Below are positions 50,159-58,600 of a DNA stretch of 64,000 bases, piece by piece (position 1 is the stretch's first letter; each line of letters starts with the position of its first letter). The stretch spans positions 1 to 64,000 of the forward strand of contig NZ_JAGPXL010000019.1 in the NCBI RefSeq assembly GCF_018070565.1. Direction: 5' to 3'. The notes under the pieces were generated by a model that was not told the DNA's origin, made no database searches, and saw only the letters and a program-made list of their open reading frames with translations. Position numbers and translations under genes: made by a program. Origin of the DNA: Streptomyces sp. B93 (GTDB lineage: Bacteria > Actinomycetota > Actinomycetes > Streptomycetales > Streptomycetaceae).

Positions 50159-50659
50159 ATGACCGTCACACTCGAACCGCCCGCCAGGACGCTCACGCGG
50201 GATCCGAGGGAACTCCTCAACGCGGTCGCTCCCCACATCACCGAGTTGACCGTCAACGTGTTCGACTCCGGCATGAGCCTGTGGGACCGCGAGGTCTCCC
50301 TGCTCCTGCGAGACCACACCATGGTCCGGGACATGGCCGAACGGATCCTCGGCAACGCCGTTATGTACGTCATGGGCTCCATCGAGAACCCCGACCAGCA
50401 TCTCGGCGTGGGCAAGCTCGTCGACATCGGCGTCCACCAGCTCATCCTCGACACGCCCGTGTGGTGGGGCATCTGCCGGCTCTACAACGGCGGCCGGTTC
50501 AAGCACCACGCCCCGTTCATCGAGCGCCGCCGCGACGGCCTGTGCCTGCGCACCGGTGACTTCCTGCGCTCCCAGGGCTGGGCGATCGACGAGGAGCTGT
50601 GGGCCATCGACGGCGCGGACTGCTCACCGTGCGACGACAAGGTCCCCGACAGCCATTGA
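50159..50659 (+). CDS. Hypothetical protein
   Basis: A 166-residue protein, mostly helical (LLNAVAPHITELTVNVFDSG; MVRDMAERILGNAVMYVMGS), with aromatic TPVWWGICRLYNGGRFKHHAP. No motif is recognised. GGGCAGGTCC lies before the ATG. It follows the DUF6415-like gene and precedes a methyltransferase gene in the same direction. Confidence 0.75.
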   Translation: MTVTLEPPARTLTRDPRELLNAVAPHITELTVNVFDSGMSLWDREVSLLLRDHTMVRDMAERILGNAVMYVMGSIENPDQHLGVGKLVDIGVHQLILDTPVWWGICRLYNGGRFKHHAPFIERRRDGLCLRTGDFLRSQGWAIDEELWAIDGADCSPCDDKVPDSH

Positions 50660-50736
50660 GCCCCGCTACAGTCGCCCCCCTCCTCACGGCTCCCCGAGGG
50701 CGGGGGCTCCCGCTGCCGACGACACGAGGAACCGCT

Positions 50737-51390
50737 GTGCCCGTACCACACGACATCGCCGCCGAGACCGAACTGTGGGACGCCTACGCCGAATCCGCGT
50801 TCAAGGACGACGCCGAGCCGTCGTTCTGCTGGACCCAGTACGCCGGCCACGGCCCCGGACCCGAACTCCTCGGCAGCCCGGAGAGCGTGCTGGAGATCGG
50901 ATGCGGCACCGGCCGCGCCCTCGCCCACCTCGCGCAACAAGGCGTCAAGGTCACCGGGGTCGATTTGTCGCCGCGCATGGTGGCGCTTGCGAGCGCGAAG
51001 TGGGCACCGCTCGGGGTGCGGATCGAGCGGGCAGAGATCCTCGACTGGCTGGCCGCCGACGAGGGCCGGTACGACGCCGTGTACTCCATCTTCGGAGCGG
51101 CCTGGTTCACCGCCCCGTCCAGCCTCTTCCCCCGCGTCCGCAAGCGCCTCGTCCCGGGCGGCGTCTTCGTGTTCTCCCAGCCGCCTGCCATTCCGGGTGC
51201 CTACGGGCCGCAGGGCATGTACAAGGGCGGGTTCGCAGGGAAGGCCATGTTCACGTACCGATACAGCTACAAGCCCGCAGTGTGGGAGCGGCACCTGCTC
51301 CGAGCTGGTTTCACGTCCGCTGAGGCGACGGTGGTGGATGCCCCGAAAGCCGGGCACATCGGCACGCTCATCGTCCAGGCCCGCGCCTGA
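50737..51390 (+). CDS. Class I SAM-dependent methyltransferase
   Basis: A 217-residue methyltransferase. Motif I is VLEIGCGTGRALAHL, the acidic end of strand 2 is VTGVDLSPRM, motif II-like ERYDAVYSIFGAAWF is read as GRYDAVYSIFGAAWF, and motif III is RLVPGGVFVFSQPP. The GTG at 50737 is preceded by GAGGA at seven bases. Small-molecule methyltransferases of this shape are common; substrate unknown. Confidence 0.88.
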   Translation: MPVPHDIAAETELWDAYAESAFKDDAEPSFCWTQYAGHGPGPELLGSPESVLEIGCGTGRALAHLAQQGVKVTGVDLSPRMVALASAKWAPLGVRIERAEILDWLAADEGRYDAVYSIFGAAWFTAPSSLFPRVRKRLVPGGVFVFSQPPAIPGAYGPQGMYKGGFAGKAMFTYRYSYKPAVWERHLLRAGFTSAEATVVDAPKAGHIGTLIVQARA

Positions 51391-51433
51391 CAGACTCGTC
51401 ACGGCCCCGGCCGCATCCTTCGTAGCCGACCGG

Positions 51434-51792
51434 GGCCACTTCCGCCCAGCTCCTGTCCTCAACCCGCCGATGAGCCCGCCTCGCACACCTCCTGGCACGT
51501 CTGGGACCTGTCACCCGAAGTGACCGAGCGAGCCGAGCAGATCGTCGCCGAACTCGCCGCCAACGCCACCCTGTACGGCCGGATACAGGGCCGCGGCTTC
51601 CGGATCGCCCTCCGTCTCGACCCCAGAGCCGGAATCCTCCGCATCGCGGTCAGCGACTCCCGGGGCGACCGGATCCCGGCGTTCCCCACAGCACATCTCC
51701 CCCACGAGGAGGCCGAGTCGGGTCGTGGCCTCCTCCTCGTCACCGCTGGGGCGTCGATCTCGCACCGGGCGACTGAAGACAGTCAGGTCTGA
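51434..51792 (+). pseudogene. Decayed copy of the HATPase gene
   Basis: The DNA from 51434 parallels the HATPase gene at 47322-47798 starting near its codon 10, for example TTCCGCCCAGCTCCTGTCCT and the block coding TERAEQIVAELAAN. Defects: no start region, a TGA at 51470-51472, a deletion after CACCTCCTGG, and a second deletion after LLLV that shifts the frame (ending ASISHRATEDSQV). A shorter ORF from GTG 51520 remains open. Confidence 0.85.
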
Positions 51793-51803
51793 GCCGAAAA
51801 CAC

Positions 51804-51818
51804 GTTGACGACGTTAAC
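51804..51818. promoter_or_regulatory. Palindrome GTTGAC-GAC-GTTAAC before the Gabija pair
   Basis: A 6-3-6 inverted repeat with one mismatch, 54 bases before the gajA start. It is the same design as the site at 30030-30044 before the kinase-helicase operon (consensus GTTGACRACGTYAAC), and in both cases TTGAC could form a -35 element. The surrounding bases are AT-rich for this genome. Confidence 0.6.
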
Positions 51819-51872
51819 ATAGGTAAGTCACCCTTTAGGCCGTCCACAGTATCCCTTGTGGGGAGACCAGCC

Positions 51873-53723
51873 ATGTACCTTGAGCGCCTCCACCTGCGCG
51901 GCTTCCGATCGGCGGCGGACACCGCCGTGACTTTCCGGCCGGGCGTCACCGTCGTGGTCGGCGAGAACAACGCGGGCAAGTCCAATGTGATGGACGCGAT
52001 TCGGCTGCTCACGCAGGCACTCGACGGCAAGGGAGGCGGACCGTATCCGGACCGGGACGACCTGCACCGCGACGGCTGCGCGGACGGCGACCACATCGAG
52101 GGCTGCCAAACCTCCATCGAGCTGTCGGCCCGCTACCGGTCCACCGTCCCGGGAGATCTGGACAGGTTGAGCCAGGCGTTCGACGAGGCCGGGGAAACGG
52201 CGAGCTACCACCTCACCATCACCCCGCCGCCCACCGGTTTCCGGCGGCCCACCCTTTCCTGGCAGGCCGGGGACGGCGCCACCACCGACCTCGACCCCGA
52301 ACCAGGCGCCCGCGAAGGGATCCGGCACCTCTACCTCCCGCCGCTGCGCGACGCACAGCGGGACCTCGCCTCCAGCAGCGGCGGGCGCGTCCAACTCGTC
52401 GTGGAGCGCCTGCTGCAGGACGAGACGGCACGTGAGACGTTCCTCGGCGAGGTCCGCACTCAGTTCCGGTCCGTCGAGGCGATCGACCCTCTCCCCAAGG
52501 CGATCGAGGCCGTACAGGAGCGGCTCACCCAGCTCACCCAGGGCGCGCATCCGCAGACGGCCGGTCTCGGATTCGCCGACGCATCCGTGGGCTCCATCGC
52601 GCGCGGACTGCGGCTGCGCATGGAGCAGGCCGGCCTCGACCCGCGTGACCTCGCCGAATCCGGCCTCGGCTACGCGAACCTGCTCTACATGGCCACCGTC
52701 CTCACCCAGCTCCAGGACGCGGCCGAGGCCGATCTCACACTGCTGCTGGTGGAGGAGCCGGAGGCTCATCTGCATCCGCAGCTGCAGACCATCCTGCTCC
52801 ATCACCTCGCGGACGAGGCGCGCGAGAGTCAGCGGCGGCAGCCACAGCCGGGGAACGCCTGGCTCGGCAGGATCCAGGTGATCGTCACCACCCACTCCCC
52901 CCATGTGGCCACCTCCGTCGATCCCCGGGACCTGGTCGTGCTGCAGCGGCGGCAGCGGCGGACACCCCGGCCGTCGTACGACACCACGGCGGTCGCCGTG
53001 GACCGTCTCGGCCTGGACCGACGCGACCACTACAAGATCCGCAGCTATCTCGACGCGACACGCAACACGCTGCTGTTCGGGCAACGGGTACTCCTGGTGG
53101 AGGGCATCGCGGAGGCGATCCTCCTGCCCGAGTTCGCCCGGCTCACGCTCACCGGCGAGCGTCTGCAGCGGTTCCACGGGACGGCGCTGGTTCCGATCGG
53201 CGGGGTCGACTTCGAGCCCTATCTGCGCGTTCTGCTGTATCGGGACCGCGAGAGTGGGCACCGGATCGCCCGCCGCGTGGCCGTGATCACGGACGGGGAC
53301 GCGGGCTCCGGCGAGACAACTGGGGAGAAGGCGGCGGAGACCCGGATCCGCGACCTGCAAGCACTCATCACCTCGACCGGCGCGCAGGATCTGGCCAGGG
53401 TGTTCCGCAACGAGTTCACGCTGGAGCCCGAGATCGTTCGCGCCGGCGGACCCAACCGCGACCTCCTCATGGCGGCCTGGAAGGAACAGCGTCCGCAGGT
53501 ATGGGCCGACGACTGGGCGAGCGTCGGAGACGGCTCCCCCGACGCACAGGCACGGGCGCTGAGCGATCTGTTGGCGAAAAAGAAGAGCAAGATCCGTAAG
53601 GGTGATCTCGCGCAGGCGCTGCTCGCCGAGGCCGCCGCACGACCGGACGACGCTCCACCCCTAGTGGTTCCCGGCTACCTTCGCGACGCCCTGCAATGGA
53701 TCACCGAGGAGCCCGCCCGATGA
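51873..53723 (+). CDS. gajA: GajA-like OLD-family ATPase/TOPRIM nuclease
   Basis: A 616-residue OLD-family protein. The ABC-type ATPase has Walker A GENNAGKS (30-37), a signature-like SGLGYANLLYMA and Walker B LLLVEEPEAHLHPQLQ (near 288), with H-loop VTTHSPH. The C-terminal TOPRIM nuclease has VLLVEGIAEAILLPEF (near 407) and the acidic motif ITDGDAG (near 472). GajA of Gabija is such a nuclease, held in check by nucleotides and released when phage replication lowers them. The ATG at 51873 follows GGGGAG. Its stop overlaps the UvrD-like gene, the defining Gabija arrangement. Confidence 0.88.
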   Translation: MYLERLHLRGFRSAADTAVTFRPGVTVVVGENNAGKSNVMDAIRLLTQALDGKGGGPYPDRDDLHRDGCADGDHIEGCQTSIELSARYRSTVPGDLDRLSQAFDEAGETASYHLTITPPPTGFRRPTLSWQAGDGATTDLDPEPGAREGIRHLYLPPLRDAQRDLASSSGGRVQLVVERLLQDETARETFLGEVRTQFRSVEAIDPLPKAIEAVQERLTQLTQGAHPQTAGLGFADASVGSIARGLRLRMEQAGLDPRDLAESGLGYANLLYMATVLTQLQDAAEADLTLLLVEEPEAHLHPQLQTILLHHLADEARESQRRQPQPGNAWLGRIQVIVTTHSPHVATSVDPRDLVVLQRRQRRTPRPSYDTTAVAVDRLGLDRRDHYKIRSYLDATRNTLLFGQRVLLVEGIAEAILLPEFARLTLTGERLQRFHGTALVPIGGVDFEPYLRVLLYRDRESGHRIARRVAVITDGDAGSGETTGEKAAETRIRDLQALITSTGAQDLARVFRNEFTLEPEIVRAGGPNRDLLMAAWKEQRPQVWADDWASVGDGSPDAQARALSDLLAKKKSKIRKGDLAQALLAEAAARPDDAPPLVVPGYLRDALQWITEEPAR

Positions 53724-55588
53724 GCCCGGCCGGGGGCAGCGCCCCGGACATCGACACGCTACGGGCCGAGGCCGACGCCGCCCAGCGAGCCCTCGTCGCG
53801 TTGGACACCAGCGCGGGGCACCTGATCAGTACCCACGCGTGCCCGGGCGCCGGCAAGACGCGTACCGTCGTCGAACGCCACCTCAGTCGACCGGTGCCCC
53901 CGCGGCAGGGGCGGGCCGTGCTGTCGTTCACCAAGGTGGCCGGCGCCGAGGTCAGGCAGCGGTGTGCACAGGCCGGGCACCCGGAGCTCGCGCGCTTCCC
54001 CCACTACATCGGCACCTTCGACACCTTCATCTGGCGCCACCTCGTCCGGCCGTACCTGCGACCCAGTCCGGAGAAGACCTGGCATCGGCTGGAATCCTGG
54101 GGCGACCACCCCGAAGCCCGCCGCGAGGGGGTGACCCTGGACGACTTCCGGTTCGAGTACGACCCCTTGGCTCAGGCCCGCATCGCACGGCCCCGGCTCA
54201 AACCGGGCGGCCTACCGTACCGGCTCCGCAACGACTCGCACGCCGAGGGCCGTCTGACCCACTGGGCGGGCATGGCGATACGGAAGCTCTGGCGGGCGGG
54301 GTACCTGTCGGGCGACCAGCTGCGCGACATGGCTTTGTGCCTGCTGACCGGCAGCAGGCGCGCCGACCGCATCACGAGGGTGCTGCGCACGAGGTTCGCC
54401 GAGATCGTCGTCGACGAGGCACAGGACTGCTCGCAGGAGGACCTCTGCCTGATCGACCTGATCCGTGCGGCCGATGTTCCCCTGCTGCTCGTCGGAGACC
54501 CCGACCAGAGCATCTACGGGTTCCGCGACACCCGCCCGCACCCGCGCGGCGATCAACCGCGGCCCTTCGCCACCGCGCCCGACCACCGGCTGAGCCACAA
54601 CTGGCGCTCCACGCAGGTCATCTGCGATCTCGCCCACACCCTGCGTACCTCGGACGCCCCACGTGACACGGCGGTCGGCCCGCACCACGCCGAGACGACC
54701 CCCGTCGTGCTCGTTCCCACCACCGGGCGCACGGAGGCGGAATGGATTGCCGACTTCGGTCGGGAGGCAGCCCAGCTCGGCATCCCCACCCGGCAGCATC
54801 TGGTCGTGGCGCACCAGCACCGCATCCTGCCCAAGGAGATGACGGGGACCCGGCAGGTGCCGACCGCCAAGCTGGACCGTCTGGTCTGGGCGACGGCCGT
54901 GCTGCGCTCGCCGGGGGCGTCCACCCGGCAGCGGGAGCTCGCGGGCAGGACGCTGCGCGAGGCCATGCGGGAGCACTGGTTCGGATCACCGCCCGACGCA
55001 CCGGAACCGGTCGGCTTCGGCGACCCTCACCTCACCGGTGTCGAACTCCGTCTGTCCCAGGCGATGGTGGAGCGAGAACTCCCCCCCCTGGACGTCCCTC
55101 CCAGGGAATGGAGTCAGCGGGCCTGCCAGGTGCTGCGCGATGCCGCCGTCCGCTTCGGCATCCAGCCGCAGACCACGCGTGCCTACCCCTGCACGCGTTC
55201 CAAGGACACGGCTTGGCAGCTTGTCGGGTTCGGTGATCCCGCCGGGTCACGCGCAGCAGTCGGGCGGTCGGGCACGGTTCACGGTGTGAAGGGCCAGGAA
55301 GCCGACGCCGTGCTGGTCGTCGTCCCGCCCACCGGCAAGGGCAAGCCCGACGACCGCTCGGACCTGTTGATCAAGACGTGGACGGCGAGTAGCCCGACCG
55401 TGGCCGATCCGGAGACCGCCGAGGCGCTGCGCGTCCTCTACGTCGCCGTCACGCGCGCCCGCCGACTCGTCGCCCTCGCGCTGAGCGACGACCACCTGAA
55501 GACGGTGCGGGATTTCCTCGCCGACCGGGAGATCGCTCATCGGGCTCTGCACTCCCACGCCGGTGAGCAGACCGTTCTGCCGCTGTGA
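53720..55588 (+). CDS. gajB: GajB-like UvrD-family helicase
   Basis: A 622-residue superfamily 1 helicase. Walker A is CPGAGKTRTV (41-50), followed by FTKVAGAEVRQRC, then motif II VDEAQDCS (near 231), motif III GDPDQSIYGFRD, motif IV LSHNWRST, motif V TVHGVKGQEADAV and motif VI VAVTRAR. It is compact with few insertions, as expected of GajB, the partner that triggers GajA. It starts at 53720, overlapping gajA by four bases. A strong hairpin begins at its stop. Confidence 0.88.
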   Translation: MSPAGGSAPDIDTLRAEADAAQRALVALDTSAGHLISTHACPGAGKTRTVVERHLSRPVPPRQGRAVLSFTKVAGAEVRQRCAQAGHPELARFPHYIGTFDTFIWRHLVRPYLRPSPEKTWHRLESWGDHPEARREGVTLDDFRFEYDPLAQARIARPRLKPGGLPYRLRNDSHAEGRLTHWAGMAIRKLWRAGYLSGDQLRDMALCLLTGSRRADRITRVLRTRFAEIVVDEAQDCSQEDLCLIDLIRAADVPLLLVGDPDQSIYGFRDTRPHPRGDQPRPFATAPDHRLSHNWRSTQVICDLAHTLRTSDAPRDTAVGPHHAETTPVVLVPTTGRTEAEWIADFGREAAQLGIPTRQHLVVAHQHRILPKEMTGTRQVPTAKLDRLVWATAVLRSPGASTRQRELAGRTLREAMREHWFGSPPDAPEPVGFGDPHLTGVELRLSQAMVERELPPLDVPPREWSQRACQVLRDAAVRFGIQPQTTRAYPCTRSKDTAWQLVGFGDPAGSRAAVGRSGTVHGVKGQEADAVLVVVPPTGKGKPDDRSDLLIKTWTASSPTVADPETAEALRVLYVAVTRARRLVALALSDDHLKTVRDFLADREIAHRALHSHAGEQTVLPL

Positions 55589-55626
55589 CGGCCTTGCCTC
55601 GCCGGATCTGGCGAAGCAAGGCCGTC
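55587..55626. terminator. Bidirectional terminator between gajB and the large ATPase gene
   Basis: 17-bp arms GACGGCCTTGCCTCGCC and GGCGAAGCAAGGCCGTC with a single mismatch and the six-base loop GGATCT. It lies between two convergent genes, beginning inside the gajB stop codon and ending seven bases before the other stop. Confidence 0.85.
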
Positions 55627-55632
55627 AGCGTG

Positions 55633-58600
55633 TCACGTGTCCGGTGACATGCACTGCCGCAGCAGCGGCTCAAGACGCAGCTGTGCCTCGTCCGTCCGGT
55701 CGAACACCTGCAGAGCATCGAGGCAGCTGACGATCCACCGCGCCTCGTCCTCGTCCTCGATCTTGAGTGCCACGGCGGTCACCGCGCCCTCCAGGTCGAA
55801 CGGGCCGTCCTTGAACCCGTCGTCCAGGGCTCGGTATCCGGTGACGAGCAGCGGTTCCGTGTACACGCCGGTCGCCTCGGCGAAGGCCTGGGCCTCGGCC
55901 CGGTCCGCGCGCAGGCCGGCCAGGCGGTACAGCACTTCGTCGGGGTCGCCGAGTTCGTCGTGCAGGCGGTGGGCACGGCCGACCAGGAGCGGCCAGCCGC
56001 CGGTCAGCTCGTGAAGACGGTCCAGGCGGTCCTCCGTGTGGAACCTGTTGACCCGCTGAGCCCAGCCGCGCAGGCTGCGGCGGTCGTGGCGACGCAGCAC
56101 CACCGGGGCCGCCGAGGTGGGCTCCGTCCCCATCAGCAGGGAGCGCCAGAGGGTCAGCTGGGTGGGGTCGGTGACGAGGACCACGGCACGGGTGACGCCA
56201 GGGGTGGCGGGCAGCAATGTCTCGGCGAGGTCGACGGCCTCCCGGCAGGCCTCCGGGCGCGCCGGGTAGCGGGCGAAGTCGCTGATGACGACCCGCCGTT
56301 CACGCGGCACCCCGCCCGTGAGCTCCTGCCGGTAGACGCCGACCTTTCCGACGGGCGGCAGCTTCCAGTCGGCGATGCGCCCGGCGACCGTACGCAGGGT
56401 GTCGCCGACGTCGGTCACACCGGTGGCCGTCGTGCCGAGGACGACCCTCGTCTGGTTTGAGCGCTCACCGAGGAGATCGTCGAGCTGGGTGATGGTGAGC
56501 GGAGCGGGCCGGCCGTCGGGCAGCTCGGGCCGGCCCTCCTGCACGATGCTCTCCTGGAGTTCGCAGTCCTGTTCGGCCCTGAGCAGGCGGGCGTCAACCT
56601 CGTGTGAGGTGCCGATCATGCGCAGGGCGTTCGGGCCGCGCAGATGCCAGCCCTGGCCGTCATGGTTGGGGGCGAGGATACCGAGGCCCACCATCTCGGA
56701 GAGATAGGCGCGAAAGCCCTCGGTGTCGAGCTGCTCGAAGCCATCGCGCCAGAACGTCTCGCATTCCTCGCGCAGTTCGGCGTCGCTCAGCCGTACCTCC
56801 AGGCCGCGGTGGCGGGCCTGGTACGCCAGCACGTTGGCGATCACGTCGTAGCGGTGGTCGAGGCTCAGCGTGTCCTTGAAGGCCGCCGAGATGCCGTCCC
56901 TGAGCGCGGCATCCGACTCCACCACCTCGATGTCGGCGACCTCCACCCGGTACGGGGGGCCCTCCGGGCCGCGCCGCGCCCGCTTGCGGTGCATCAGCTC
57001 GACCAGCCGGTGCCCGAACATCTGCAGGAGGAATGGCTGGTAGGAGCAGTAGCCGAGTACCCGGTTGACGAGATCCAGGTCCTGGAACTCGAAGCCGAGC
57101 GCCCGCATCGGCTCGACCAGCAGCTCGGCGGCGTACTGGGGAGCCAGCGGGCCGATCACCTTCGGGGTCTGCGCGAGGTGGCCGAAGGGTCCGTTGCTCG
57201 CGAGTTTGGAGAAGCGCTGCACGGAGTGCAGTCCGGCGAAGACGACCTTGGCGCGATCCTTGGTGTCGGAACCGAGGCCCTTGAGCTTCTTGGTCTGGTC
57301 GAAGCGTGGGGCGTCCGCCTCGAAGAACTGGTCGCACTCGTCCAGCAGGATCAGCAGGCGGCGGCGCGAGTCCCCGTCGAGCCAGGTCCGGATACCGGCG
57401 CGCACCCGACCGGAGATCTCCTGCCGCGCCTTGCGCCCCTGCGGCCGGTCGAGTACCTGTACCTCGATCAGCTCCCGCTCCAGCACGCTCCACAGTGCCT
57501 CGGGCCCGAGCGAGCTGCCCTTGCCGATGTTCTCCTGGTCGAGGTTGACGTACACCGCGTGCTGGTAGCCGGGGCGCTGCTCCGCGAACTGTTCCCCGGC
57601 GTCGGCGAGCAGGGCCGACTTGCCCAGGCCCCTGCCGCCGAAGATGACCTGGGTGCCGCGCGGGTCGAGGATGCTCTTGCGCTCGGCGTCGCGGCCGTAG
57701 AACATCTCGCCGCCGATCCGGCCGCGCTTCTCCCTGATATACGGGTTGACGCCGGAGAAGGGCAGCAGTGTCTGCGTCGCGGTGCTCACCTGACGGTTCC
57801 CGCGGGCGGCGAGATAAGCGAGGGCGGCGTCGTCCACGACCAACAGCGGCTGCAGCCGGCCCGATCCGACGGCGAGTTCGACGCGGGCCTCACGGCTGAG
57901 CGTGCCGAAGTAGACGACGAGGAGGCTCGCTCCGCTGGTGTCGCGCTCCGTCCAGCTCATGACGACCTTGGCGGGCGGTTTGCCCCAGACCATCATCACG
58001 CGCAGGTTGCCGCCCTGCTCCCGGATCTGCGAGCCGAACGCAGGCGCCTTCGCCCTGCCGTTGATCTCCACCCCGGTTGCCTCGAAGAGACGGTATTCCC
58101 GCCGGTGCTGGGAGCGGTCGTCGAGCGGCCTGGCGCTCTTGGCGTCGTAGCCGAGGAGCTTGAGGAGCGGCGGGACCTGCCGCGTCGGCGCCACCTGGAG
58201 TCGGTCCTTGCGCTCGGCGGCGGCCAGCGCACGCCACTCGTCGAGGACGTCGGCCGCCAGCGCCGCCTCGTCGGTGGAGAGGCCGCCGTAGTCCAGGACA
58301 GGGAGCGTCGGGTGTTTGCCGCCGGACCGGACCAGGTCGACGAGATCGCGGTCGATGCCTCGGGGCAGGCCGTCGGGCACGGCCGGGAAGAATTCCGTGA
58401 GGTGGGACTCGCCGGTCTCGATCTCCGGGACGGGCTCGCCGATCTCCAGGAAGTAGACCAGGTCGGCGGCGGTGGCCAGACCTCCGGTGTCCAGGTGCCG
58501 CAGCACTTGGGCGCGCTCCTCCGCGGTGGGGTCCAGGACGTCGAGCCGGGCGCGGATCCGGTCCGCCGCCTGTCGGCGGAAGACGGGCAGGTCGCTCCGG

